DNA from: Halisarca cf. caerulea
Lineage: Eukaryota > Porifera > Demospongiae > Chondrillida > Halisarcidae
Direction: 5' to 3'
Assembly: GCA_963170055.1 (NCBI GenBank)
Contig: CAUJGJ010000313.1
Location: 1,894,201-1,958,200, forward strand
Length of the DNA: 64,000 bases
The translations under genes were made by a program, and so were the position numbers. This document shows positions 23,454-35,353 of the stretch, piece by piece. Each line of letters begins with the position of its first letter. The first letter of the stretch is position 1. Under the pieces are notes generated by a model that saw only the letters and a program-made list of their open reading frames with translations, was not told the origin of the DNA and searched no databases.

Positions 23454-23815
23454 TATTATTATGAAATCCCCAAATTTACGTATGCAATGGAGCTACTGTA
23501 TAATACTGAATACTACTCAAGGCATGCCCTAGGGGCGCACTGAGAACTTCGAATTCGAACGGTCTTCAATTTTTGGCTTATAAAAAATTAATTGACATCC
23601 AGTATGCTATTTGCTTGCACAAGCAATTTAATGACTTCTTTAAACCGTATACCCTGCATATGGCCTTCTGCCTACTCATTGTATTTGCATGATTGAGTTC
23701 AAAGCTCAGTTACATGCAGCAACCAGTACCCAGCTGAGGTGGTCAGTCAGCAATTGATGCGGAACCCTTATGGTTGAGGTAAGCAGGCCGGGTGTCCAGC
23801 ATGCACATGCAGGTA
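23454..23815. other. Intergenic, nothing identified
   Basis: No gene or repeat recognised. Confidence 0.5.
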
Positions 23816-23985
23816 CAGTGGAACCTCTCTAAACCGAACCCTCTCTAATTAAACTGGATGTGTATTCAAGTCCTGCTCTCTATATTTGCTGTACATACAG
23901 AACCTCTCTAATCCGAAAACCTCTCTAAAAAAACTGAACCATTTCTTTGGTCCCAAAGGGTGTTCAGTTTAGAGAAGTTACACTG
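23816..23985. mobile_element. pogo-like MITE
   Basis: CAGTGGAACCTCTCTAAACC to AGAGAAGTTACACTG with TA on both sides (23814-23815 and 23986-23987). Closely related to 32880-33040 (shared CAAGTCCTGCTCTCTA and TTGCTGTACATACAGAACC). Confidence 0.87.
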
Positions 23986-24705
23986 TATATCCTTGTTGGT
24001 CTATTTTATATAATGCTATAAATTAAATGTAGTCATTGAAATTATATAGGCATTTGACAATGATCAATAATCAACAACCGGCATTGCATGCTGCATGATC
24101 TTACAATTCAATTCACTGTATATGTATATATGTTACAGTACACATAAAGACGGGCCCCACTATATATTATAGTACTATTGGCATATACATATATAGCAGG
24201 AATGTGTATTCTGGATGGATATATAATATAATTTTTTAAGGAATAATAAATTATTCTACATACATATGTGCATGTGGATATATAATGTCATTGTTTTGCC
24301 TGCATGGTCCATGCAGAGCTAGGGCCAGTATTATAATTAATTAATTGCGATTAGCATGCATGCAGGGGACATATGCACGTATTATATACAGTATACAGGT
24401 ATTATGCATGCATGTAAATATTATTATATACCTAATATACAACAAACATCAGAATATGCTATATTATATATATATAGTGCATGTAATCATCTAAATTTTA
24501 ACTTCAGTATATATCATTGTAATAAAAAATTCACTAAAAAGTTAAAATCAAAACAATACAATAAAAAATTCACTAAAAAGTTCAATATCGAACAATACAA
24601 TAAAAATACATGTGTACACACAATAACAATAGAGTAATAGGAACTGGAGTCATCTTGTCACAGTAAGCAGTGTGTGTTCATGTTTGTATTTTGGACCTTC
24701 ATCGC
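23986..24705. other. AT-rich intergenic with a small 39-bp tandem duplication
   Basis: AATAAAAAATTCACTAAAAAGTT repeats with a 39-bp period at 24521-24605. Otherwise nothing is recognised. This is the 3' flank of the SPRY gene (minus strand). I saw no clear AATAAA for it close to the stop. Confidence 0.55.
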
Positions 24706-27700
24706 TCATTCACTGCTCAAGTCATTAACTGTGACGCATTGCCATGGCAACCAATAACAGCATAATTTAGCAGTGTCCCTTTGTGAAACAACATTGATAA
24801 TTGGCAGAAGTGAGGAAGCAGTGGCCGCTGAACATGGTATGCTACACACCACTTGACTGTTGAGAGCGTAGACTATGTGAGGCGGAGTGGCATCCACAAG
24901 TGCCACGCCCACTACATCCTTTTCAGTACACAGAGAACAGAAATGTTCTTTCTGCTTCCTGCTTTCAAGTGAACAGCGGATGGAACCAGAATTTACATTA
25001 TATGCAACTGATGAATCCAGCTCGCCAATGAAGACAGAGTTTGGATAATCTTGGTCAGCAAACCCAATCAAAACAGTATCTGAAGACGTCAACTCACGCA
25101 GGCAGACGTTCAACATGAACTGGCCCTCAACTGGAGGTAAACTGAACTGAACCACCCCAATATTCTGTACTCTTCGTCCTGCGGAGTCTCCACTATAGCG
25201 AACCAGCTGCTCCAAGTAAGACACATGATGGGTCTTCCTCAAGCTGACTGTAGGGGGCACCTGGATGTCAGGCAATAAACTCTTGGAATAAAAGTCAACC
25301 TTCACTTTGTCGTCATAGAACAACCCTATGGCAGGGTAAACTTCCTCTGAAAATATGGGCATCTTAAACTGCACAAGCGCAGCACGATTGTAGGTAAAGT
25401 ACACAGTACAGAAACCTTTCTTCAAGTGTACATCCAATCCACATCCGATACGATCTCCGGCAAACATCTTACATGGCCCAACAGGGTTGCCTGTTCCATG
25501 CTCCTTGAACACCTTACCATTGGATTGGTAACCAAATGAAAGCTTGCTTCGTCCCGGGAATTTGTCCAAGCGATACATTGCAGGGACCAATCCCACAGCA
25601 ACGAGTGACTGTTTCCCAAACGGTATCAATTCCACTTCAAAGTAAGAGCATTCTTCTGAAAATGGCACGTTGGCAACAGCCAAACCCCCACACCATCGAT
25701 TCATGTCTGTGTACTGCAAATAAAGCCTGCCACAAAACACTGATGAGGTGATACGACTAAGTGCCTGCCAAGTTTCGAAAGGTGCAACATCACTGGTGGG
25801 CTGACTAGACGTATACAACTTCACTGCTTCTCCTTTAGTGCCCAAAGCAACAGTGGGGTAGAGAGCCACAGATGATGGCAGCATTACTGTAGTGTGTCCG
25901 ATGTTGATGCCATTTCGTGCAAAATAGACACAGACACTTCTGCAGCCTTCAGAGGCAGAGCAGGGTGACCTTCTTAGCCCCACACCAATGATGTCACCTC
26001 TGTGCAAAGAAGGCCCAAACACGCAAATTTCACAAGGCCTCAAATGTGTGCAAACTGTCAGCAATCCAGATGAACATGTATAGCCAATGGCCATTTCACA
26101 GGAATCAAAGGAAGCATTGACTTGATGATCCTCAACTGCAACTCCCAGTGTTATTTGGTTCTCCTCCGAACAGCTAAGGAGCTCAACTTCAACATAAGAC
26201 GTTTTACCTAGATCTCTGCTACTTGACAAATGATCCTCAGGAACAAGAGATGTTGATGCCTGAGCAATACAAGGCTGATCTGGGGACTCCAAGCACACAA
26301 CAGTTTGGTGGTTTGAGTAGAAGAATTTTGAGCATTTGGCCCAATTGACTACATCATTCTGTGTAGAAACCACATCTGATGGTGACTTCTTTGACCCAAC
26401 CTGTCTGATCCGAACTATGTCCCCTCTACCCTGCAAGCAAACAGTAGGATACACAGGCCCTGGGACATCATTGACAGAGAAGTCTGCATTAGTGCAGTGG
26501 CATATCAGCTGACCATTCTTGAAGAAGTCCACAGACGAGAGTTTACGACTTTGGGATGCATACAGGACCAAGCAGCCTACAGTGTCTCCAATGCCAAAGA
26601 CTTCTGCTTGTGCAGTAGCACCCCCAATGGTGGCAACATATCCCTTAGAATGGTACATAACTGAAAGGGAAGAGTCTTGAAGGGTCATTACTGGGTTGGT
26701 CAATTCAGCACACAGGCCAACTCCTATAGCTGGATCTTGACTGCAAGTGACGATCTCTACTTCAATAAAATTGCGGCAATCAGAAAGTGGAGTACTTGCT
26801 TGAAGAATTCCCTCCAGACCTTCCACTGATGAAGAATACTGAAATTTGTTCACGGCAAGAGGTTTGATCCCAGAGAGGAGTCTCCAAGTGCTGTTCAGTC
26901 CTTTCCATCCAAATATGGCCTTTAAGTTGACCTGCAGAACAACACTGCTCTGTAAAATCACCAATGGGTACAAAAGACGCTGTGTTGGCAGGACACTGTG
27001 GGCTACTATGTGACCATTGTGAGTGAAGTAGATGACACGTTCTGAAGACAATGTCGTCAAACCACAACCCACAGTGTCACCCAGCGCTAAACGAGGGAGG
27101 GAATCAACCATGTCTTGCAGACGCCATTTTCCATGTATTCTTCCTTCACTTTGAAAGGAAATGAACTCAGCTCCTTTGGAACGCTTCAACTGGTACTGGC
27201 CCTTTGTAGGATCATTGGTGAGACTGAGGTCATGCGTACCCATGCCTATGTCCAACTTCATCGTGCTGCGTGCCACAACAACAGTCACTTCAAAGTAATC
27301 ACCAAACTCAGTGGTTAACGGATGAGCTCCCAAAGCATAGGACAGTTTTGAAACTTCGCCATCTTCATCAGCAGTGAGGTTGTTGCCTCTGTAACATATC
27401 ATATTCTTGGATTTACCCCACCCTTGTCCAGCTGGGGAGATGGGGGGCCAGACACTGGGACAATCAACTGCAGCATACATTTCTTGATCTGATGTAGACT
27501 GAATTACACGGTGATAGCGGATGAAATCAGATGATATTGGATGCCAGTACACCAACTGGTTGCCCACACATACAAAGAACAGGCTGCTTTGCTTGGCCTT
27601 ACGGATCCCAATCCCAATAGCATGCGATTCCTGTTTGGTGAATGGGATTTCTACACTGGTCTCAGCACCATCACACCATACCGTATGCTTCAAAAAATCT

Positions 27701-30462
27701 ACCAGAAATGAAAAGTCAGATGACATTCGTGTGACTGGGCTTGTTGAAGACAGAATGTATCCAGCAATAAACAAGTGTTCCTTGCCAGTGTCTGGAGTCA
27801 CAATAAAGTAATCCCCTTCACTCGGGCTGTACGTGAAGCACGACATATGGTAGGAACTCGGTTTTAAAGTGACTCCTTTTGAGGGTGCCAGAGCTTGTTG
27901 TGTGGGGGCTGGGATCGTATACAGGGAGGTTAGAATAGACTCTGACACAGAACAGTGCCAACAGTAGGCAAAAGGAGAGAGCTTCAAGTGTGGTGGCATG
28001 GTGGGCTGCATTACCTCAACTACTGATCCCACACTGTTCAGCCCTATAGTAGGATAGTAGCCGGGCAGAGGAAAGAACGACAGTTTTCTTGCAATAAGTT
28101 TGCCATTGACAGTAAAGTAAACCTCAACAACACCCGGAAACTCTTCTGGAGGAAATACTGCCCCACATCCAATAACTGTGGATTTGTATGGACAGGGTGG
28201 CATAATATGCTCCATCACCTTGGGTCCATGAAACAACTGTCCGTCATCAATGTGGAGACCTATTGACCCTGGTCCCCATCCCGGTTGCCACTCAAGAGGA
28301 TAGTTCATGTGTGCAAGACCAACACCGATGTACCCTTCTTCTCCTGGTGAGACAACAGTGACTTCAAAATAGGAACGCGAAGGTGAGAGGGGAATGGCCG
28401 ACTGCACAACACCCATTTGCTCTTGCCCACCACTGCCAATATATTCAAAGATGTGCTCTATTTGAGATCTTACAAACTTCGAGCTGCGACACATGCCTAG
28501 ACCGTGGTGTGTCCTTGGCGGCCATGATAATGGGTACCTGGCAACCACCTGCATAGTGCAACTTGCAGGGAGTATCCTGATGCAAGGAAATACATCTGGC
28601 AAGTGACACACTTGAATGCGCCCCACTTCAACATGCTGAAAAGTAACAAAAATATCAGCTTTGTGAGTATCTGCTGAGTAGAAATCCACTCCCATTCCAA
28701 CAAGGACAAACGTCTCCCCTTCCAAATTCAATGGGTTTACTGCAAGCACTTGAACAATCTTTGGTCCTCTTCTGAACTCACCCATGTGGGGGAAGAACGA
28801 AAATGCACTTTCTTCATTCCCGACAGATGGAAGCAATGACAGGGACAATGACTTGAGATCACTGCATCTGACTTCAAAATAAGATGATCGGGGAGTGAGG
28901 AGGCGATCTGAGGACAATACGGCCATTTTGCTTGAATCCACTACATTGACAACACAGGAGTCGCCTACAGTTGCATTTCGTACATGCGACCAAGTCACTT
29001 GCTGATGTGCATAGCAGAGATCCAGATTCCGGTGGCCCTGGGGTACGCCATGCCTGGAGAAGTATGCCTGTCTGTTCACACCAATTGAATAAATAAGCGT
29101 AAACTTGGCAGAACATCCTGACACACCCACTGCAGGGAACACACCTCCAGCAGGGATGGGAAATGTGGCACGACAGAGAATTCTATTGTTCCTGTAAATG
29201 GCGACCGAACTGTTAGAAGTTGGTCTGTATGTGTTGTGGTCCTCATCGTGATACTGGGGCTTCTCCAGTGAATGGCGATCAAACTCAATTCCAATGATGT
29301 CTCCTGTAGAAGGACTGCACTCGGTCTTGATAACCAACTGTCCATTTACAAAAAGACCAAAGTTAGGCTGATAACCAAGAGAGCCCTCCACATCCCCTGG
29401 AGAATGATCACAGTTGTACTTTCTATCAACCACGCCTATTCTCACCGTGGATTCCTTTGAATACTCATCCAGAGCCACTTCAAAATAGTTCATCTTTGCT
29501 GAAAGTGAGTGACATGAAACAAGAGACCCATGCTCTACCGATCCAGATTTGTGAGAATAGTGAAAAGAATACCATCCTTGTCTTGAACAACCAACATGTT
29601 CAACATTACTTTGCACTGCAAAGTCGCCACCTAAGAACATTTGTTCATGTACACACACCACATCAGACATGAGTTGGTCCTCTAAGACAGGTTGAAGGTC
29701 AGGATCAGTAGTTATGGTGGACGAAAGGAGTTGCATGGTAGTACCAGTGAGAGGTGACGCAAAAGAGCCCCTGGCACCTATTGAGGTACCCCTGATCAGG
29801 TCCGCAGGGATAGAACTAAGAGATCGAAATACACTCATTTCCCTCACCATCTTAGGAAGCTTTGGTATGTCAGCATGAAGCCTGATTCTCTCTCCAAAGC
29901 TCATTAAACCCGCAACAGCGAAAAAACCATCTTTTGGTAATTCAGTGATGACACGATAAAGTTCAGATCCATTTTTAGCAAAAATGAGCACAACCATTTG
30001 CTCTTCATGAGGATGCTCATGGAGTGAGCACGACAAGACATCATCAACCTCGCACAACGAGGATACTGAATGGATTTTCTGTCCATCATATTCCAAGTGG
30101 TCCAGGAGTAATCCCTCATCGGCATGGAAACCAGCAGAACCATGGTGCCAACCAGGCAAACTTGACGTCGAATACGAAGAGACGCAGACGCCAAGTGCAA
30201 TGTATCCCTTTTCCCCCAGGCTTTCAATGGTCAGCCCAAAGGCCTGGTGGAACCCAACTGTTTCCAGTGGTAGGTTGGACCGTATAGTAGCTGTGTGGTA
30301 GATAGACTCCCCTCCACCTCCTATATACTCCACCACATCATCCCCGCTGTGGTGCAACAAGATGGGGTTATTCACAGACCAGTGCTGATCAAATACATCC
30401 ACCTGCTTTTTGCCAACTGTAGCAGGTTTCTCACCAGACTTGGCTGCCGGGGCTATTGGCAT
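24706..30462 (-). CDS. Giant multi-SPRY protein, single coding exon, 1918 residues
   Basis: An uninterrupted minus-strand frame with about ten SPRY (B30.2-like) units. Each has the recurring core YFEV.. - IGVGL - GYH.DDG - VGCGL - VYFT.NG - YP.IGL. Clear examples: SYFEVTVVSPGEEGYIGVGL with GSIGLHIDDGQL (around residue 715), FIEVEIVTCSQDPAIGVGL (~1255) and CSYFEVELIPFGKQ (~1600). The first unit starts about residue 40. No signal peptide, membrane segment or enzymatic domain is visible, so it looks like a cytosolic scaffold of beta-sandwich modules. SPRY domains bind short peptide motifs in partner proteins (RyR, TRIM, SPSB and HERC families); which partner applies here is unknown. The start is the ATG at 30462 (MPIAPAAKSGEK). 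A CTTTGTAG|G acceptor about 25 bp upstream suggests a spliced 5'UTR. Human proteins carry one to three SPRY domains, so this array is exceptional. Confidence 0.9.
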   Translation of the reverse strand: MPIAPAAKSGEKPATVGKKQVDVFDQHWSVNNPILLHHSGDDVVEYIGGGGESIYHTATIRSNLPLETVGFHQAFGLTIESLGEKGYIALGVCVSSYSTSSLPGWHHGSAGFHADEGLLLDHLEYDGQKIHSVSSLCEVDDVLSCSLHEHPHEEQMVVLIFAKNGSELYRVITELPKDGFFAVAGLMSFGERIRLHADIPKLPKMVREMSVFRSLSSIPADLIRGTSIGARGSFASPLTGTTMQLLSSTITTDPDLQPVLEDQLMSDVVCVHEQMFLGGDFAVQSNVEHVGCSRQGWYSFHYSHKSGSVEHGSLVSCHSLSAKMNYFEVALDEYSKESTVRIGVVDRKYNCDHSPGDVEGSLGYQPNFGLFVNGQLVIKTECSPSTGDIIGIEFDRHSLEKPQYHDEDHNTYRPTSNSSVAIYRNNRILCRATFPIPAGGVFPAVGVSGCSAKFTLIYSIGVNRQAYFSRHGVPQGHRNLDLCYAHQQVTWSHVRNATVGDSCVVNVVDSSKMAVLSSDRLLTPRSSYFEVRCSDLKSLSLSLLPSVGNEESAFSFFPHMGEFRRGPKIVQVLAVNPLNLEGETFVLVGMGVDFYSADTHKADIFVTFQHVEVGRIQVCHLPDVFPCIRILPASCTMQVVARYPLSWPPRTHHGLGMCRSSKFVRSQIEHIFEYIGSGGQEQMGVVQSAIPLSPSRSYFEVTVVSPGEEGYIGVGLAHMNYPLEWQPGWGPGSIGLHIDDGQLFHGPKVMEHIMPPCPYKSTVIGCGAVFPPEEFPGVVEVYFTVNGKLIARKLSFFPLPGYYPTIGLNSVGSVVEVMQPTMPPHLKLSPFAYCWHCSVSESILTSLYTIPAPTQQALAPSKGVTLKPSSYHMSCFTYSPSEGDYFIVTPDTGKEHLFIAGYILSSTSPVTRMSSDFSFLVDFLKHTVWCDGAETSVEIPFTKQESHAIGIGIRKAKQSSLFFVCVGNQLVYWHPISSDFIRYHRVIQSTSDQEMYAAVDCPSVWPPISPAGQGWGKSKNMICYRGNNLTADEDGEVSKLSYALGAHPLTTEFGDYFEVTVVVARSTMKLDIGMGTHDLSLTNDPTKGQYQLKRSKGAEFISFQSEGRIHGKWRLQDMVDSLPRLALGDTVGCGLTTLSSERVIYFTHNGHIVAHSVLPTQRLLYPLVILQSSVVLQVNLKAIFGWKGLNSTWRLLSGIKPLAVNKFQYSSSVEGLEGILQASTPLSDCRNFIEVEIVTCSQDPAIGVGLCAELTNPVMTLQDSSLSVMYHSKGYVATIGGATAQAEVFGIGDTVGCLVLYASQSRKLSSVDFFKNGQLICHCTNADFSVNDVPGPVYPTVCLQGRGDIVRIRQVGSKKSPSDVVSTQNDVVNWAKCSKFFYSNHQTVVCLESPDQPCIAQASTSLVPEDHLSSSRDLGKTSYVEVELLSCSEENQITLGVAVEDHQVNASFDSCEMAIGYTCSSGLLTVCTHLRPCEICVFGPSLHRGDIIGVGLRRSPCSASEGCRSVCVYFARNGINIGHTTVMLPSSVALYPTVALGTKGEAVKLYTSSQPTSDVAPFETWQALSRITSSVFCGRLYLQYTDMNRWCGGLAVANVPFSEECSYFEVELIPFGKQSLVAVGLVPAMYRLDKFPGRSKLSFGYQSNGKVFKEHGTGNPVGPCKMFAGDRIGCGLDVHLKKGFCTVYFTYNRAALVQFKMPIFSEEVYPAIGLFYDDKVKVDFYSKSLLPDIQVPPTVSLRKTHHVSYLEQLVRYSGDSAGRRVQNIGVVQFSLPPVEGQFMLNVCLRELTSSDTVLIGFADQDYPNSVFIGELDSSVAYNVNSGSIRCSLESRKQKEHFCSLCTEKDVVGVALVDATPPHIVYALNSQVVCSIPCSAATASSLLPIINVVSQRDTAKLCCYWLPWQCVTVNDLSSE

Positions 30463-30734
30463 GTCTGCAGTTCAGCCCACCTACAAAGTAGGTGACACAA
30501 ACATGTCAATTGTGGTACACTTCTTTCAATCATACACACAATAATGAATAATGTATTGACCTACCCACAACAATACTGAATACATACACACATACGTAAG
30601 TATATAATATGTACATATTATAACATGTGTTTACACTACGTACAACAATATTGAATACACACATACTGCAGTGTTCTCCCCAGAAATATTTTAAGGCATA
30701 TTGAAATTCATGCAACCTTGAGTGTACATATTAT

Positions 30735-31111
30735 CAGGGGCGGATGTCAAGGGAAAAGGTTCCCAAGTTGCTGGTTGAACTAAACAGGTGTTAACCAGGC
30801 AACTTGGGACCTTTTTTTAGTGAATGACTATTAGAATTTATATATATATCCTCCTTTAGGTGACTGGTGGGTGAGCTGGGGCTTTCCTGTCCACCTAAAT
30901 CACTGTATACTTCTTGTTCCAGCAGATTCACGACTTCTGTTTCCTGTTCTAATGCCTTCTTTTTGTCTAAAATTGCAGTCAACTTAGCTTCCACTCTTCC
31001 ACTAAACATGGGATGGTTCAGTTCAGCGATCAAATTATGTTTATCCTTAAGATGGTACGCTTGCGACGCCAATCGAGCACAAAATCACCTGCTGTCGCAC
31101 CATAGATACTC
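30735..31111. mobile_element. hAT-like end with hairpin and a TTG-start open frame, in the SPRY gene 5' region
   Basis: CAGGGGCGGATGTCAAGGG (30735) is a hAT-style terminus. It is followed by an inverted pair, TTCCCAAGTTGCTGGTTGAA (about 30761) and GTTAACCAGGCAACTTGGGA (about 30790). On the minus strand 30791-31072 is open (93 codons, starting TTG) with a coiled-coil-like stretch (ILDKKKALEQETEVVNLLEQ). It has no ATG and a stop just upstream. A copy of the 11-bp motif lies at 31101-31111. No second terminus was found. Confidence 0.4.
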
Positions 31112-31913
31112 TAACCGGATGTTATTTTAGTTTAAGTTTGGGCATTTGCATGATTTGTTCTCCTAAAAAATACTCTAAAGGCCCATAGATGTACACTTCT
31201 GTAAAAACTAGGAAGAAGATACCTGGGGAGAGCACTGCATACTGTATGTATGATGCGTGGACACTACCTAAATCAATACACACACGCATACATAATGTAT
31301 TGATCAGCGTTGTAGTGTGGACAATCAGTAAGTGTAGACAACTGCAATTAGGTACACATTTGCAAGTAATGATAATGCAACTGTAAACGCATAGTTTCAG
31401 ACTCAAGAGTAGTTGCAAGGGATATTGACATGCTTATGGAGTTTGAATCTCATTTACACAACTACCACACAACTACAGTAACAGCCACTACACTTCAGTG
31501 ACGGGTATTGATAAACGCCCACCAAGACCAAAACAAATGGCCAGACTACATTTCCTGTGACAGGACATTCACTTAAACTGTAGGCAAAGGAGTCAAGGAA
31601 CACTTGCAAATCCATCTGCACCAACAACACTGTGGCACAGATTGCTGAAAGCCGTATAGACTTCTGACTGACATTATTTTTGATCACATGTGCATGTTGT
31701 TTTTAGACACTAACTTACAAGTGCGTATGCTTTCCTTGCTGTTGCAATTAATATTTACTGTCACGTATGTTCATATGACAAGATTAACACCACTATACAG
31801 GATGTGTACATACGTACATGTACGTACGTATTGGGGTGCATTGCTGGCGAATCAACGAATGTACACATGTGCGTGTATGTGTATGGTGTGTGGAACGAGG
31901 TGGGTACTCACTG

Positions 31914-32215
31914 AGTGTTTGAGCAGATTGCTGGCGGTCGGCGTTCCCACACGCGAGAAACGTGACTCGATCGTGTCACACACAGCAAACGGTACAATCA
32001 CGCCAGCTCCAATATATCGTACACTCTATCTCGATCCTCAACTCGATCTTAGCCTGAGACACTATACCCGAAAAAGAACAGATAAATACCTACGTGAACT
32101 TCACAAACACTTACGCAGACTTACAGTAAGGTTAAGGTTACAGGTCTTGTCAAAGTTCAAAAAAACTTGAGAGACACACAGCGTATGGCTACCAGGACAA
32201 GCCTCGCGCTCGATC
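31914..32215 (-). promoter_or_regulatory. Possible 5'UTR exon and promoter of the SPRY gene
   Basis: This segment has more CpG than its surroundings. On the minus strand it ends in a good donor, CACTCA|GTGAGTACC (about 31913). Joining it to the acceptor CTTTGTAG|G just before the SPRY ATG would give a ~1.4-kb 5'UTR intron. No coding claim is made. The 160-codon plus-strand frame over it shows no domain. Confidence 0.4.
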
Positions 32216-32313
32216 CTCGGCTTGAGGACTACCCTTCCTTAAAAATTAATTAATGCTGGTCACACCCATTTACACACTACGAATACTACATGCAACTATA
32301 ATAATCATGGTTA

Positions 32314-32720
32314 GGCATGAGCCAATTATGCGCACATAATTTCATGAATAATAGGCACCTCTGTGAATCAGGAATAATTTGCAAATAATAGGGAACATTC
32401 TAAAATTTGTAGCACAAAATGGCCAATCAGGCCAACATGGAGCGCGTTTCCTTCCCCTTTAAATGGCTGTTTCATTTCACAGTAGGGACAATTCATACTG
32501 CAGTGAGTATAAATAATGTTGAGTCTTCTGTCTAAGCTGTCACAATCATGATTCTTTACAAGTGGGAAATTTTACCGATAAAGCTACAGTACATAGAACG
32601 TCATGTAAGGAAGGCATTGCAGCTGAATAATAGGGTGTGCATTTGAGAATAATAGGCGGAGTTTGGACGAATAATTGAATAAAATAATAGGTGGTACTTG
32701 GTGAATAATTGGCTCATGCC
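32314..32720. mobile_element. 407-bp MITE with TA target duplication
   Basis: GGCATGAGCCAATTATGCG at the left and AATAATTGGCTCATGCC at the right form TIRs, with TA on both sides (32312-32313 and 32721-32722). The inside repeats AATAATAGG words. Non-coding. Confidence 0.82.
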
Positions 32721-32879
32721 TAATTATGGTGTAGTATCTATTTATATATATAAGCTATTACATGTATTAAGTGCTGATGATTATTACTAATATAAAATGG
32801 GTAGGTCCTTATAGTGCTACATGCATAAGCATAACCTCTAGATTTTTTTTAATATATACTCTATATGGAATTACATATA

Positions 32880-33040
32880 CAGTGAAACCTCTCTAAACCA
32901 AACTCTCTGTATTCTGAAAACCTCTCTAGACTGGACATGTTTTCAAGTCCTGCTCTCTAGATTTGCTGTACATACAGAACCTCTCTAAACTGAACCATTT
33001 CTTTGGTCCCAAGGGTGTTTGGTTTAGAGAAGTTACACTG
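32880..33040. mobile_element. pogo-like MITE
   Basis: CAGTGAAACCTCTCTAAACC to AGAGAAGTTACACTG, TA on both sides. Sister copy of 23816-23985. It lies 150 bp beyond the stop of the death-domain gene. Confidence 0.87.
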
Positions 33041-33189
33041 TACATTACTGTGTATCTATGAATTAACAATTTCAAAACACTTTTTACACGTAACATGCAC
33101 AGCAAAAAACAGACAGAAACTTGTACAGCTACTGTTCCCCTAGAAAACACTAAAAATGGACATTTCACAGCAAAATCTCATAAAAAATA

Positions 33190-34239
33190 CTATATATTTT
33201 TAAGCCAACCCACAACTTTGTTGGCCAAGACACAGTTTGAGTCTTTGAAAGCCACAATAAGTTTAGCCCACGTAGCAGAGGGCTCCATCTTGGACCACAC
33301 GCTCAAGACATCCATGCAGCAATCGTAGTACTTGCCACGAATACACCTATCCTTGATGTCCGCAATGGTGTAGTCAGGAACAGAGAGTCTGTTCGCCATC
33401 TGGTGCCAGCTGCTTCCAAGCTGCGTGCAGAGATTCACTTTAACATCCCCAAACCCAGTCTGAGGGGACATGATCTCCTTCAACAGAACTGGATGGTGCA
33501 ATCCTCCCTCAATGACACAATCCGTGATCTGGTCTGACTCATTTGGATCTTCTGTAGCATCGACTACTGGAGTACTCTTCACTTCAGTTGGAGCAGTTGG
33601 TGATGAGGCTGAAGACTTAGGTAAGGACGGGGTTGTGGAGGACGCAGATGGTGAGATCTCTGACTCCTTAAGGGATGAGGTAAGTGATGATGAAGAGATT
33701 GGGCTGCTGGAAAGGGTTGGAGGCACATCTACACTGCCACCTATAGTGAGGGAAAGTGTGCACATGAGTACAATGTCATATAGGTACATATGTATGTATG
33801 TGTGTGGGCTAAAGTTAAGAGGAATCTGACATACATACAGTTCAATTTACTTAGCAAATATGTACATACACATATACGTAGCTTGTTGTGCCCACCACTG
33901 GTAGTAAGAATGGATACTAGCTTTCAGTACTGGAGCAAATAATACAAAATGCATACTGTACATGAGGTAGGCACAGACCAAGGAAGAAATGTTCAACGAA
34001 AGTACACCTGACATCGTACATAAGTATACGACCAAATACTGTATATATCTGTGTACGTACCAAGACTGTCCTTCTGCACACATCATGCACATAAGTACAT
34101 ATGTACATGCACACACAACATTGTACATCCATAGCACAGTACAGTACGCAGGCAGGATCAAGTTGGTTGTCTGCTGAAATGGCAGTACTCACATGCATAA
34201 GAAAACAATATGGATTATCACGCACGCACGCACGCACGC

Positions 34240-34281
<42 letters not shown>

Positions 34282-35318
34282 ACACACACACGCGCGCGCG
34301 CGCGCGCGACATACGTACTTGAGCTCCCAGAATCTGTGGTTATAAACCGGAAACACAAAAAGACAGCAAAGACTACAACAAAGGCAGCAATCAAATACTT
34401 CTGAGCATCAGTGCCTCCTACAAAATAGAGGGGAGAATGAGTACTACTTTTACAACTCATGAAACTATCCAGATGAAACATGCCACATTTGAGCAGTATT
34501 TCCACTGAATAGAAGCACAGTTATGCATTGCAAATACATATAAAAACTAAATTTATATAATAATTTAAATCATGAAAATATACAAGGGAGTTCCCCCTCG
34601 CATAAATTAACACTTGCATGCCTCCAACTGTTACTATTATGTAATACGTAGTAGGATATGCAAAAATGAAAGTTTGCATAAATAATTTGCAGTTTGATGC
34701 AAAGGAATCAAATCGCAATGTCACACACATAATTTTACAGGTTTGTGGTATGTAGTGCGTACTTGTCTTGTTCTTTGAGGACAGGAACTCTTGGCCAAAA
34801 GCACGGACTACAGCAAACAAAAGAGATGTAACTAGTCCTGGACGGTACTGACAAATATAACTAGTTACTAATTGACAGATAGTCGATATTAGCCAGAATA
34901 TCTAAATATTATCCTCCAATTTTGATATCCCAAATTCAATCCCTCAGTTATGACATAAACGAGGAGCTGGTCAAAAACATTTTAGCACTATGTACCTGAG
35001 CCAATTTGAAACCTTGGTCATATATTGGACTTCTGCTGTCAGTCTTCCCTATTTTAGCCCAACCACTGTTGTACTGCAAACGGAGGTAACTGCACTTACT
35101 CTAGGAAAATGCTGATGATTGATATATTGAGTATTTGATATATTGACTTTTCAAAATTGTAAATATTGTATTGTCAGTTATGGCTTGATATTGATATTGA
35201 CTACTAATATTGAAATGTTGTCCATGTAACTACTATTCATTGCAATACTAAAGTTGAAACAAGAATGGCAAAACATCCACAAGCATGTTAAATACTTTTG
35301 GCAGGTAAAACACAACAC

Positions 35319-35353
<35 letters not shown>

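Noticed and set aside
31688..32170. A 160-codon plus-strand frame
   Set aside because: No domain, and composition is untypical of the real genes here. The segment fits better as a 5'UTR exon of the minus-strand SPRY gene.
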